A model generated the notes under the pieces. The model was not told where the DNA came from and searched no databases. It saw nothing but the letters and a program-made list of their open reading frames with translations. Below are positions 53,101 through 63,230 of a stretch of DNA of 64,000 nucleotides, piece by piece. This DNA is from Haematococcus lacustris (taxonomy: Eukaryota > Chlorophyta > Chlorophyceae > Chlamydomonadales > Haematococcaceae). Both the position numbers and the translations under genes were made by a program. Position 1 is the first letter of the stretch. Each line of letters opens with the position of its first letter. The stretch covers positions 9,646,787-9,710,786 of the forward strand of contig JASKMD010000008.1 of the NCBI GenBank assembly GCA_030144725.1. The letters run 5' to 3'.

Positions 53101-55028
53101 CCCAAACGCAATGAGGTCAGCCAGCAGGGCATAGTCAGCGGGCTCCACATCTGGCATTTCTTGCAACCTGGCTGAGATGGAACTGACTCGCCCGCAGTCC
53201 TCCGGCCTGACTCGGCGAGGGTAGATCTGTAGCTGCAGCTGCACATCCCTTATGCGGTGCTGGTGCAGGTTCCTCAGCTCAATGCGCCGCTCCCGGCACG
53301 CTACGAGGGAGGCAGACAGTCACACTAGTATTTCCTGATCATGCCCTTCCCCTGGCTGCCCTGCTACTGTGCAGTGGCAGCTGCATTGCACAGAACCATG
53401 AGTGCGGGCAAACAAGCTAGCGCATCCATGGACCTGTAGACATACCTGGTTCCAGAGGCGGCAGGTCCTTATGCCAGAAGTCTAGCATGATGTCAGAGTG
53501 GTTCATGCACCAGTAGAGGAACCACATCAGCTCGGGTGTGTGCCTCATTGAGCTGGATTCAGAGTAGATCAAGAACCATAAGCCTAGCTCGCACAGCAGG
53601 CCATGGATCACGCGAGGGTCACTGTAGCTGTAGCTGTCCAAGAACTGCGAAAGGCAGGTGACAGCGTCAGTCAGCATCAGGAGCGATTGGTAAGTGATCA
53701 AGTATGCATGTTAGTCAGTTGTGAGAGCACTGGACAGCAGCATTTGCTCCCCAGGGATCATGACCCCATGACCTCACCTGCTGTGCTGCATACGTGCGCC
53801 AAGAGAGGTTCACTAGCTTGGTCCACTGCTGCTCGTAGCTGTAGAAGATGTTGGTGTGCAGCTCAAAGAGGGCCTTTGCAAAGCGCTCATCATCAGTGTC
53901 CTTGGCACTTGGCCCCCTCCTCACATAGCCTGCCTTGCATAGCAGGCTGATGATGTGGTCGCTGGCAACAAAAATGCTGGCAGGCACATACTCCGCCATG
54001 CTCTGTAAGAGCATGCAGGCACAGGCAAGTGAGCCCAGTACACTTCAGTGCACTGCATATCTCCACTACAAACTACAGCCAGAGTGCTAGGATCCATACA
54101 TAAGGCGCTGCCAAGACTTGGTGACGAGCTTGGTATGGCGCACCAGGTTTTGCGTCTTGGGGTTGCTGTTGAAGGCCTGGAAGCCAAAGTGACGGCCAAC
54201 CTTCCAAACCACTTGGTGCACCACAGTCTCCCACTCTCCAGTGTCAAGCGAGGGCATCTGCACACACAAGCACCACCTGGTGCGGTCAAATGGCACGTGC
54301 TATCAACACCGCACAAGAGTTGCAGTCTAGCAGCTGACATACAGATGAGCTGGGGCAGCATACACATCACACCTTGATTTCAAACTGCTGCGTTTCTGTG
54401 GGCCCATAAGCATTGCCATGTTTGCTGATCAGGGGCGACCCAGCAGCACGGTTATCTGCTGCACCCTTCAACACTCCACGCAGGGCTGGTTTTCCTGCTG
54501 CACCTGCTTCTGACACCAAGTTGTTTAATTCATGTAGCCCCTCTGCATGGTATGCCTGTTCTTCCTGCAGCTCCGCCACCAAAGACTTAGTGGTGCTTGG
54601 CCTGTGATGCTGTGCTGCTGAAGGATAGGCAGCGCTGTCAGCATCCTCATCATCATGCATGACATCTGTACCCAGGAGAAACAGAGTATGGAGACTTCAG
54701 CAGCCTGCCGACCTCAAGAGCACACACAGGGGTTCTGCAAGCCAGGCTGAGGCGCATGATATTCTCACAGACAAACTTTGCTCCGCTTCAGCAATGAGCA
54801 CCGCGAGCATTAGCACAAGCAGATGTGCTTACTGTTCATGAAACTCCGCCAGTCCAGACTCTTTTCGCGCCCAGCCATGTCACTAGTTGGGCTCTTAACT
54901 GACCCAGGCTCTTGGTGCTCGCCGTGCTCGCGGGACACTGGGTGCATACCCCCGCTTTTATCATCATCTATGAGCTCTTTGAGGGAGCCCCAAACTGCAG
55001 ACTTGGAACTAGGTTGAGTCGCAGACAT
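38127..55028 (-). CDS. 1,3-beta-glucan (callose) synthase, glycosyltransferase family 48
   Basis: One minus-strand gene of dozens of exons, ATG at 55028, TAA at 38127-38129. It transfers glucose from UDP-glucose into 1,3-beta-glucan at the plasma membrane. N-terminal exons: 54833-55028, 54373-54665, 54100-54257, about 53778-54003, 53447-53644 (LCELGLWFLIYSES, FKS1-type domain) and 53041-53300. KTYRERRTWAAMY (52.5 kb) and the membrane exons at 51.2-51.8 and 49.1-49.5 kb follow. The GT48 part has DEIIDDIRGADLISDKE (45.6 kb), FYAGQVRKVVDT, TPLYEEDVLYPLE (44.0), LELQMWASCRGQLLGRT (43.2), GEGKPENQNHAVIFAH (42.0), VRLHYGHPDIFNKLF (41.4), CGKGRDMGFDSINGFNFKV (41.1) and DFFRLMSFY (40.9). C-terminal membrane exons run to 38.1 kb. 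Long low-complexity exons (48.9-45.9 kb) are an unusual insertion. I saw no disabling mutation, but exon borders are only partly resolved. Confidence 0.9.
42704..42955 (-). mobile_element. Introner-like intron of the callose synthase gene
   Basis: The element 42702-42959 has perfect 14-bp inverted termini, TGCTGTAAGGACCC and GGGTCCTTACAGCA. Read on the minus strand they supply the donor (GTAAGG) and acceptor (TTACAG). Splicing 42704-42955 joins ATGGGTGCT to CAGCTGATGCCT, giving HWLAMGA-QLMPVDDAGSG in frame. The 42738-42920 body matches 50450-50675, a Fanzor-derived remnant, at roughly 80% or more. Confidence 0.75.
46470..48865 (-). other. Low-complexity expansion within callose synthase
   Basis: Three adjacent exons (about 48340-48850, 48085-48270, 46470-47990) encode Ser/Ala/Pro/Gly-rich sequence with short Lys/Glu patches and a duplicated VDKMAADA motif (DAVDKMAADAAKLKK; DEVDKMAADARRAALQKK). 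They separate the N-terminal membrane part from the GT48 catalytic part. Plant callose synthases have only a short linker there. Confidence 0.6.
50445..50912 (+). mobile_element. Fanzor-derived non-autonomous remnant in an intron
   Basis: Lies in the 1.66-kb intron between exons ending near 51203 and starting near 49534, antisense to the gene. The right part encodes the Fanzor C-terminus (LCWWPEQGKLPAQGKEYPGL, YKRLRDKPPKAQQQ, TAG at 50801) and then matches the 3' flank of the 56.7-57.6 kb copy to GTAGGTGGTAG. The left part (three CCCTTTGGAGG units, GTATAAGTAGGTATCAGCAG, CCAGTACCGCGGAGCAAGAG) is shared with the introner-like intron at 42.7 kb. The RuvC core is deleted. Confidence 0.75.
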
Positions 55029-55711
55029 TTCCCTGGGTTTACGACATTCGTTGGAAGAAGGGCCAGCGCACAAGCATGGCTACGATGGCCTAATTTGTTG
55101 AGCTGGCACACGTATAGGATGAAACGAGAATGTCCACGACAACATTCGGAATTGTATTTTAACTTTGGTTCGTGGCACAGTTCTACAATATGGTAAGCGT
55201 GCGGGATGACATGCAACTCGCTACTACTCGCGCGATGGCAGGCCATTAGCTGTCTGGCATGTTGCACCCACAAGCCCACCACTCACATGCCCTATGGCTG
55301 TGCTGCCTTCACACCCCTGGCTGCAGATGAAGCGCGTAACCATCAGCTCTGCCCCGTGATAAGGCGGTGACGTCCTAGGCGCTGACACCTGCTGGGGTGA
55401 CCTGAACACCCAGCGGCAATGGTCAGCAGTCGGTGCCCGTACCAGGACACCCAGTCTTGGATGCTCTAGGTTGCACTGAATAGGCTGCCAGGCATGAGAT
55501 GGGTGCTCAAGCGCTGACCCTGGAGCCGCTAGTATGCTGTGCATGGCTAGTAACCTGCACTTGCTGAATCATGAGGCTTGCAAGTTTCAATCCCTACAGC
55601 CCTCATGCTACACCAGAGTAAAGTAGGAGTTGTAATCAAACACAGGCTGCGAGATCGCTGTTGTTAAGGCTTCTGCTAGTGTTACATTTGTAGCGTCAGG
55701 CCAGTGCTTAC
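55029..55711. other. Upstream flank of callose synthase; no gene recognised
   Basis: Should hold the promoter of the minus-strand callose synthase gene; no clear core element is visible. Also the place where the missing last exon of the minus Fanzor copy would be expected; no D-R-D-x-x-A-A-L-N motif was found. Confidence 0.35.
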
Positions 55712-56520
55712 CTGATGATGTCGGTACTTGTTGTTGAGCACATCAGGCCCCGGACTTGGGAACGCGTTGCCATACTTTTCACTGGCCGCAGCCACCTGCA
55801 TGGACACATGGGGAAAGGCACATTTGTAAGATCTGTCTCAACTTGACTCCACCACCTCCTAACACTGCCAACCCCTCACCTTGACCCTATCCTCACCCCC
55901 CACACCTGAGGGACTCTGGCGGCGTGTCAAGGAGGGTCTCGCTGGGGGTGTTGTCGGCTGAGCTGACCCGGCTGGTGCGGAACTCATCCACCAGCACCAC
56001 ACGCCCTGGCCTAAACTGCTTCACTGCCTCCTTCTGCATCTGGCTGACTGGGACACCCCTGCAGCCAATGGTGCCGGTGCCATTGAAACCAGCTGCCCCA
56101 TAGGCCAGGGCCAGGATGCGGTCCGGCCACCGCTTCTGTGCCTGCTTCTTGACCTGCAGCCACACATGGTACAGCACACAGTGGCACACATGTGGAAGGT
56201 CAGGTAGCAGCAGCAACAGAGGCAGCAACAGGAGCAACAGCAGCTGGCCAGGTGAGCTGAGTTAGGTTGGCTACTGTCTAGCTCCCAAGCCTACTGCTAC
56301 TAGGCCTTACCTTGGACCAGAACGATGCCACCACGCGTTGCTTGCCACAATACAGCCGGAACCTGGCGTTGGCCCAACGCGGCTTGGAGACCTCGGCCCA
56401 CATGGCGTCGTACGTCGCCAGGACTGTGTCGGCGAACCGCCGGTACCAGGCCAGCGAGCTGGGCTTGCTGCTGACCTGCGCCAGGGCCTTGAGCTGCGGC
56501 TTCACCTTGGTCAGCCACGT
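55712..56520 (-). pseudogene. Fanzor/TnpB-like gene, minus-strand copy, C-terminally truncated
   Basis: Three exons with good splice sites: 56311-about 56520 (SLAWYRRFADTVLATYDAMW, PRWANARFRLYCGKQRVVAS, donor AAG|GTAAGG), 55906-56153 (ALAYGAAGFNGTGTIGC, then RVVLVDEFRTSRVSS, donor GTGTGG) and 55712-55795 (read in the spliced phase as RWLRPVKSMATRSQVRGLMC, donor GTAAGC). The order matches Fanzor: RuvC-I region, RuvC-II Glu in DEFRTS, zinc-ribbon half RGLMC. The RuvC-I Asp position is Ala (YGAAGF), the first zinc pair is degenerate (SRVSS), and the RuvC-III exon is missing. Fanzors are eukaryotic RNA-guided nucleases of transposon origin; this copy looks dead. Confidence 0.75.
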
Positions 56521-57495
56521 CCGGGCGCTGGAGCAGTTCTTCAACAAGGTGAGAGTGGGGGAGGGAGGGTAAGGGACTGGGAGGGAGGGAGGGAGGGAGG
56601 GTAAGGGACTGAGAGGTGGTGGGTCGGGCACGAAACGAAAGAGTACTTGATTGTGCCATACCTAACCGTGTGCCACCATGTCAGCCACCATGTATGTGCC
56701 TTGTGTGCATGGCTGCAGCTGGAGGAGGAGATGGCTGAGCTGTCCATGGAGCGCCACAATCATGCCAAGCAGCTGGTGGTGTTCTTTGGTGCAGCTACCG
56801 TTGGCACTGGGGGTGGGTGGGGTGCTGATGCGGTGCTGCGAGCCTGCTGCAAGGTGGTGTGCAGGCCCAGGGGCGCAGGCCAGCGGCGAGGCAGGGTGGT
56901 GCTTGTGGATGAGCACCGCACCAGCCGGGTCAGCTCAGCAGTGAATGGCAAGCAGCCCTGTGAGGAGGAGCTGAACAAACTCAGTGCCACAAGGCCTGCA
57001 GGCTGGAAGCCCCCAGCAGGGCAGGTGGAACTCCGCATGTTGCGCCCAGCCTGGAGCCAGGAGCGTAACCAGCCAGTGCGGGGCCTGATGTGGTGCCCGG
57101 TTGTGGCCCCCCGCAAGCCCCCACAGGCCCCACGGAGCAGCCAGTCAGCCACACAGCCAGCAGCCTCAGAGCCAGGGCCCAGCACTTCCCCTCCAGCCGA
57201 GCGCAGCAAGCCGGCAGCTGAGCCCACCAAGGGCAGAGGCAAGGGCAAGGGCAAGGCTGCCAAAGCCAAGCCAGCACCACAGCCAGGCAGGTGGCTGGAC
57301 AGGGACTGCAATGCAGCATTGAACATGCAGCGCATTGGGGAGAGCAGGTGGCGTCCACTGGAGCTGTGCTACTGGCCAGACCAGGCAGCTCTGCCAGCCA
57401 AGGGCAAGGAGTACCCTGGCCTGGGCTACAAGCGGCTGCGAGATAAGCCACCAAAGGCCCAGCAGCAGCAGCAGCAGCCTGCTGAGGCACAGTAG
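56521..57495 (+). pseudogene. Fanzor/TnpB-like gene, plus-strand copy, 5'-truncated
   Basis: A short exon end (RALEQFFNK, donor GTGAGA at 56549) is joined in phase to exon 56719-57495 (LEEEMAELSMERHNHAKQLV). Motifs: FFGAATVGTGGGWGADAVL (RuvC-I region, Asp position again Ala), RVVLVDEHRTSRVSS (RuvC-II Glu), RGLMWCPVV (zinc half), a disordered Pro/Ala/Lys linker, and WLDRDCNAALNMQRIG with the RuvC-III Asp. It ends in a Gln run and TAG at 57493-57495. Upstream recognition domains are absent, and the exon meets the oppositely oriented Fanzor copy at about 56520. Intact relatives would be guided nucleases; this one lacks half the protein. Confidence 0.78.
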
Positions 57496-57606
57496 TGTGT
57501 GTGCCCCCCCATCTGAGCTGTGATCAGCTTACAATTAGTGCATGTTTTGTCATGCCAAGTCTACACGATAGCCCTAACGGGTCAGGCAACAATATAGGTG
57601 GTAGTA
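57496..57606 (+). ncRNA. Conserved 3' flank of the Fanzor copy (possible guide-RNA region or element end)
   Basis: About 110 bp beyond the stop align with 50802-50912: GAGCTGTGATCAGCTTACA, TTAGTGCATG, CATGCCAA.TCTACAC, GGGTCAGGCAA and ATAGGTGGTAG, at roughly 80% identity. Similarity ends at the same place in both copies. In Fanzor and TnpB systems the guide RNA comes from this position; here it may equally be just the transposon's 3' end. Confidence 0.35.
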
Positions 57607-58200
57607 GTAGTTGTTATACTAAGGAGGTAGGGCTCGGGTGGATACAAGCCAACCTCCAAAGGTAAAAGACTTAGGAGAGAACAGAGAAAAAAGGAAAGAG
57701 AAGGGGAACTACCTAGGAGAGAAAGAACTCAGAGTAGGAAGGGGAAGGGAGCTAAAGAGAGCGGGTGAGAGACCTCGAGAAGCGGAGAAGTCAGAGAAGC
57801 GGAGGAGCAAGGGCCGCAAAAGGTTGGAGGGCTAGTAAGGACGCAAAAGTTAGGAGGGCTAGAAAGGAGAGGGGAGTGAAACACGTTAAGAGTCAGAGGG
57901 ACTAGGAGGAGTAACCGGGAAAGTGACACTAAGGGATCCGTCTTGAGTAGAGATGAAGGGATGGGGATGGGGGAGGTTCCAGCCAGGAGGGTTGGGATGG
58001 GCTAGGGTGAAGTCTTGTAGGTGAAGCCAAAAGGTAGAGATAGCAAGCTGGCTGGCTGCAGAAATGGGGGAAAGGGTGGTAGGAGCGGTCGCTTGAGTGG
58101 TGGGGTGATGGGTGAGAGCCCAGAGACGGCGACGGCCAAAGTCGTGGTAGGCGGCTCATGTGCCATGTGCACTGGGGTTATTCCACACAGCCCAATAACA
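57607..58200. other. Purine-rich spacer, no gene recognised
   Basis: Long A/G-rich stretch (57640-57960) of GAGAAAGAGAAGGGG type; frames through it are Lys/Arg/Glu-rich and unsupported. Confidence 0.4.
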
Positions 58201-58282
58201 CCATTTGAGTCGGGCCACTATTGCCCACTAGTGTATTCCCGGTAGTGGCAGCTAGTGGCTACTACTGGTCCGGCTCAAATGG
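58200..58282. repeat. Hairpin-forming inverted repeat
   Basis: CCATTTGAGTCGGGCCACTA at the left and the complement of CCATTTGAGCCGGACCAGTA at the right. Arms are about 34 bp with several mismatches. Likely a tiny foldback element. Confidence 0.6.
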
Positions 58283-58322
58283 AGGCCCTAGTGAGGGACA
58301 AGGGGGCTGTTTTCAGGCCTCG

Positions 58323-59375
58323 TTAATGTTTCTTTTTGTTTTCAGGCCCTTCAATGTACTTGCCCGGCTTCGCTGGGTCGGGTAGGGCACCGTTCTTGAA
58401 CTTGTCCAAGGAGGTGATCCCCTCCTCCGTCAGCACCCCCAGCATGCGGGCTTCACTCATCAAGTTGTAGAGGCCAATGTGCCGAGCACGGCTCTTGCTA
58501 GTGGGAGTGATGGCATAGGGGGTGGGGGGGCGGCGGGGCCTAGGCTCAGACTGCTGCCCGGGCCTGGTGAGCTCTGACTGCTGCCAGGGCACCATATCCA
58601 GCTGCCAGGCTGCCATGGCTGCCTCCATCTCTTTGGTGGTGTGCACCGCATGGCGCAACAACCGGCCTCGGTTCGCTGGATCCTCTACCCAGTCATCATC
58701 CACCTGCTCCCCCTCCCTCAGCTCAAGCAGGCCCCGTTGCAAAGCCACCTCAGCCTGCATGGCTGGAGTCACCACCACCCCACCCTCCTGCAGCAGCCAG
58801 CTGACGTCCAAGCCGCACACCATGCGGCGCACATAGGTGCACTGCCGCTTGGACCACGCTGGCAGGTGCCCACCACCCAGCCCCCTCACCCCAAATCTGC
58901 GCTGGTGCTCATGAGTGCCCAGCAAGACCTTGGCCCCGGCCAGGGACACTGAATTCTTGAGCCTGCCAGCGAAGACCAGCGTGAACATTTTGCTGAATGC
59001 GGTCTGCAGCTGCTGGCCAACGTGGTCCTCCATGTTGGAGTCTGAGAGGTATCGTGGGATTGCTTCGAGGCGGGCGCGAAGGTCGGGGTGCGCGGCCAGC
59101 ACGGCAGCGACTGCTGCGCTTGGCCGAGTGTTCTCGCCGTCTCCGGGCAGGCCGCGGCACAGGTGCAGGTATAGGTTCCGGCAGGTTAGTTCCGGGATGG
59201 CTGCCTGAGACACTGGGATGTCCGTGTACACGGGCTGGCCGTGCTCGTCGAGTTGGTCAGCTACGTGCAGGGGAAACAGGTCCCGAACGAGGAAGCCCAG
59301 CAGCAGGCTGCCGATAACTGCCCGCTCGCTGCAGGCATCCACTCGTAGCAGCACAGCCAGGAGGAACGTAGCCAA
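58323..59375 (-). CDS. Unknown 350-residue protein, possibly Fanzor N-terminal part
   Basis: A single open frame. Visible: a leucine-rich N-terminus (ATFLLAVLLRVDACSERAV), a middle with SKMFTLVFAGRLKNSVSL, an acidic linker (REGEQVDDDWVEDP), a Pro/Arg-rich stretch (PRPRRPPTPYAITPTSKSR), and a C-terminal ARHIGLYNLMSEARMLGVLT ending in a Lys-rich tail. Codon use resembles the neighbouring Fanzor copies, and it lies on the strand and side where the minus Fanzor's missing N-terminus would be, separated by the plus copy. That link is inference; I recognise no catalytic motif. Confidence 0.4.
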   Translation of the reverse strand: MATFLLAVLLRVDACSERAVIGSLLLGFLVRDLFPLHVADQLDEHGQPVYTDIPVSQAAIPELTCRNLYLHLCRGLPGDGENTRPSAAVAAVLAAHPDLRARLEAIPRYLSDSNMEDHVGQQLQTAFSKMFTLVFAGRLKNSVSLAGAKVLLGTHEHQRRFGVRGLGGGHLPAWSKRQCTYVRRMVCGLDVSWLLQEGGVVVTPAMQAEVALQRGLLELREGEQVDDDWVEDPANRGRLLRHAVHTTKEMEAAMAAWQLDMVPWQQSELTRPGQQSEPRPRRPPTPYAITPTSKSRARHIGLYNLMSEARMLGVLTEEGITSLDKFKNGALPDPAKPGKYIEGPENKKKH

Positions 59376-59761
59376 CAGCGCTTGCGGGAGGTGCTCGGTC
59401 AGGTGAGTTAGCTTACATTTCCGGGCGTGCCAGGTGTTACCAGAATTCTGAATCCTGTTCCTCCGGCGTGTTAGAGAATACAGTCAAGCCATTGAGGCGA
59501 CTCTTCGTCACCGGGTAGTGTGTGTTTGTGTGACCGGTAGGACTTAAGCAGACTCCTGCGTGAGGCACGACGGCACGGTCGTGCCCTCGCGCAGGTATGG
59601 TGTTGTTCCGCATTGCTATGCACATAGTTACAGCCGCTCATCATGTGCATATAATTGTTCTTCTCTTTACACTTGTAACAAGGCACGGTCGTGCCCTCGC
59701 GCAGGTTATGGGCCCACCCATTGCCAGTGCAAGTGGCTTCTAACCGAGGAAGAGCCACAAG
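59376..59761. other. Spacer with a duplicated 25-bp motif
   Basis: GGCACGGTCGTGCCCTCGCG followed by CAGGT occurs at about 59569 and 59682, before the Copia relic. It could be part of a 5' LTR or leader; no LTR pair could be identified. Confidence 0.4.
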
Positions 59762-61699
59762 ATGATTTCAGTACGCGCCGCTGCGGCGGACGTGGAGACT
59801 CTGATGGGGCAAAACTATTCGAAATGGAGTTGGGAGTGCAAGAACGCACTCGCCCTCGCCGGCCTGCTGGACGCAGTAATCGTGCCGCCGGTGCTCGCGG
59901 GCACCACTCCCACAGTGCCTGCGGGCACCCGAGCGTCAGTGCCCGCGGGCACTACTCCTTCAGTGCCCGAGGGCACTGATCAGGCAGAAGCCGGCTCCTC
60001 TGCTCAAGCGCGCCCGCGGGCCGCTACCCCCGCAGCCACTCCTGCTCTCCCGCTGGCTGCGCCAGCAACTGTGGACCGCGTCCAGGACCTGCGGGCACAC
60101 GCCTTCATCTGTCTGACGGTGGACGCCACTCGATACCGGTCAGTGTGCGAGGCGAACCCTACGGCCCGAGGGCTGTGGGATGCCCTGGCAGGCTTGCACG
60201 CGCAGTGGGCCTTGGCCAGCAGGGGGGTTCTGCTAGAGCAAGTGACGCGCCTCAGTATGCTGCCGGGGCAGTCAGTCACAGAGTATTGGGCTCATGCAGA
60301 GCAACTGCATGCAGAAGCAAACCCAGCCGGCAGCCCACCCATTGTCGACACCCTCTACTTTGCGCTGCGCGGCCTGCAGCCAGAATTTGACCCCGTCTCC
60401 AACCCTATGCTCACCCAACGCGATGCAGCTGTCACATTTGCTTCTGCGCTGCCAGCACTGCTAATGCACGAGCAGGTGTTGCAGCACCGGCAGTCAGCTG
60501 CGGGAGGCGTCGCCCTTCTGGCACACGGTGGGCCGGGCAGGGTTGGCAGCCATGGGCGGGGTACAGGGGGTGCGGGGCACAGGCGGGGCAGGGGGCGGGG
60601 TAGGCAGAACTCAGCCGGTAGGGAGGGCAGAGAGTGCTACAACTGCGGTGAGTTGGGGCACTACAAGTCAGAGTGCCCTAGACCACCACGGGACAAGGGG
60701 GCAGCAGCAGGCAGCCCCAGCCGTGGCCGCTCAGTGGCTCACAGGCCACCCACACCGGCAGTGCGTGGCAGCAGCCCAGGCAGGCACTCTGCGCACCTGG
60801 CTGGTACCACTCCACCCTCCATGTCCTTTGCAGCAATAGATGTAGCTGCAGCTGCTGCGGGCGCTGCAGCCACAGCCACACCGCTGCGCACACAGTGGCT
60901 GCTAGACTCGGGCTGCAGCCGACACGTCACTTGCAACCTAGACATGCTGCATGATTACCAGCCGACACAGCCCCCGCATGCCATAGAGGTAGCCAACGGG
61001 GCACAGATGACAGCATGGGGAGAGGGCAGTGTCAGGTTTAGCACAGCTGCTGGGGAGGTTGTGCTGCTGCGGGTGCTGTATGTGCCAGATGCTTCAGCCA
61101 ACCTGCTGTCCATGGGGAAGGCACTCAGGGGTGGGGTGGTCCCCCGCTTTAGGAGCGGGGGGTGCGATCTCTCCCCACCCGGCACAGCAGGCAGACCTTT
61201 CCTAATAGCCACCTTGTGCGGTGGGCTAGACCTGCTGGTGCTGGATCAGCAGCCCATCCCTGCTCCAATCTCCCACAGCATGTGCATGACAGTGTGCGCT
61301 GCGATGTGTCACCAGCCACAGCAGCTTGACAACAAGGTAGCCAAGGGAATCTTAGTGGGGTGTGAGCTGGGCTGCCGCAGCTACAGGGTGCAGGGCAAGA
61401 TCAGCAAGAACGTGGTAATGGATGGGGAAGTGGAGCTGCGCCGCTCAGCACCAGCGGTAGTTGAGGATGAGTCAGAGCAGCAGGCAGCACCAGCGGTGGC
61501 TGCGCCCACTAACGTGAGCACAGCCAGTGGGGGAACAGCTGGTGCAGCAGAGGGAACAGGTGCAGCTGACAGTATAGCTGGCAAGGGTGCCGTCCCTTCT
61601 AGCAACCCTACAGCCTGTAGCATTGCGGCCAACCCGGTAGCCGGCAAGCGTGCCGTTCCCCCGGGCAGTACAGCACCTGCCGGGCCCCAGGGGCGGTGA
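59762..61699 (+). pseudogene. Copia-type gag-protease relic lacking the integrase core
   Basis: 645 residues in one frame. N-terminal Gag of Ty1/Copia type (QNYSKWSWECKNALALAGLL, GLWDALAGLHAQW, MLPGQSVTEYWAHAEQL), a CCHC knuckle (CYNCGELGHYKSEC), and aspartic protease (WLLDSGCSRHVTC, then LYVPDASANLLSM). At about 61260 it jumps to the segment that normally follows integrase (NKVAKGILVGCELGCRSYRV), so the integrase core is deleted. A low-complexity Ala/Gly/Pro tail ends at TGA. Gag and protease could still be made, but not mobilised without a partner. Confidence 0.8.
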
Positions 61700-61759
61700 G
61701 CCAATCACGAGCTCCTACAGCCCTGGCATTGTACCGCCGGTCAGGTCTAAGGACACAGT

Positions 61760-61860
61760 CAGCCTGCTGGCCAGTGCGGCCAGTGCGGCCAGTGGGGACA
61801 GTGGGGGCAGTGGGGGCAGTGGGGGCAGTGGGGACAGTGGAGCCAGTGGGGGCAGCCATG
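61760..61860 (+). repeat. GGGGGCAGT-type short tandem repeat
   Basis: Units CAGTGGGGG and CAGTGCGGC fill the space where the Copia reverse transcriptase should be. Confidence 0.75.
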
Positions 61861-61919
61861 CAACTGACCCGCAGTCATACCGGGAGCCCATGGACCGCCC
61901 TGACCCGCCCTGACCGCCC

Positions 61920-62486
61920 ATGCAACAACCCACCGTCCAGCACCACCAGGCAGCCACTGGCCTGCTGCGCTACCTCAAGCGCACAGCAGCCTGGGGCCTG
62001 GTGTACAGCAGCAGCGGCAGCTCACAGCTGCAACGCTATGCCGACGCCGACTATGCTGGCGACCCTGACAGCATGCGCAGCACCAGCGGCACAGTCTTTG
62101 TGCTCAACGGCGCAGCAATTAGCTGGCGCAGCCAGCTGCAAACCACAGTGGCAGCCTCTACCACAGCGGCTGAGACCCAGGCTGCAGCCGCAGCCACGAA
62201 GGAGGCACTGTCTCTGCGCAAGGTGCTGCACCACCTGGGTGCCAGCAGTGACCCTATCCCCATCTTCTGTGACAACCAGGGGGCTGTGGCCCTCATCAAG
62301 AATCCGGTGGAGTCCAGCCGCAGCAGGCACATTGCTGTGGCTCACCACCTGGCCCGGGAGCGCCAGGCACGACGAGAGGTAGTCTTCACACACTGCCCCT
62401 CTACAGAGATGGTAGCTGATGCTCTAACAAAGCCACTGTCAGCCCAGCTGCTTCATGGCTGTGTCCGTGGCATGGGGGTCAGCTAG
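61920..62486 (+). pseudogene. Copia RNase H relic
   Basis: The frame starts QQPTVQHHQAATGLLRYLKR, the segment just before Copia RNase H, and continues RYADADYAGDPDSMRSTSG, AISWRSQLQTTVAASTTAAE, IFCDNQGAVALIKNP, RSRHIAVAHHLARE and HCPSTEMVADALTKPLS, ending VRGMGVS and TAG. The D, E, D residues are visible. The reverse transcriptase upstream is gone, replaced by about 200 bp with tandem repeats. Confidence 0.85.
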
Positions 62487-63230
62487 AGCATGGCATGGGG
62501 GTCAACTATAGCATGAGGTCTCCACACATAGGCTGCAGCAAGTGACATGGCATGTGTGATGCAACGTTAGTTTCCTGAGTTGCTGGCAGAACCTGCCAGC
62601 ATAGCACCTGTCTGACATCTGAGCATGACTGCATGCACATGTACATTCGAGCACATGTACGTTAGAGCACAATCATAGCATCTACACAAACACGCATGTT
62701 GCATAGACATGTTTCGTAGCCAAGCTGCTGGTCAGGCTAACAGGGAAAACTGGGTACCATGCTGTTCTCCACATCCAGACCACCATTTGCTACCGCGATT
62801 GCACCGCTACCTTCAGCGTGCTAAATCAGTGAGCGGCATCGATAGAGGCTCATTATGGGTGTTTGTGCCTGAAGTTGTGTCCACGCAATAAGGTCGTTGT
62901 AGGGAGCGGTACACATACGTATAAAGGCTAAGGCCGGGGCCCGTCTCTCTCGCTGGCCAGGTCCGTTCAGTCGGTTGTACTGGGTAGCTCGGCTTCCTAG
63001 CTCCCGCAAAGCTGTGGATGTTAATAACGCCCAAGCTCCAACCCCTCCTATCTGATAATGAAAAGCTGTTTGCGGCCCGTCCGGCCCGTCCGGCCCTCAA
63101 CCATGAATCATTACATCTAAACTTACATCATGACTTGCTTAGGAAGTTGCTACCCACATCATTATCATTACATCATGACATATAACCTATATCAGTACAT
63201 CAAACTGTCACGTGTTTTGCTGTCAATCAC
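62487..63230. other. No gene recognised
   Basis: 3' flank of the Copia relic and unique DNA. No LTR could be paired with the upstream side. Confidence 0.35.

Noticed and set aside
55224..55544. Missing last exon of the minus-strand Fanzor copy or an extra callose synthase exon
   Set aside because: No DRD-type RuvC-III motif or membrane/catalytic similarity was visible in any frame.
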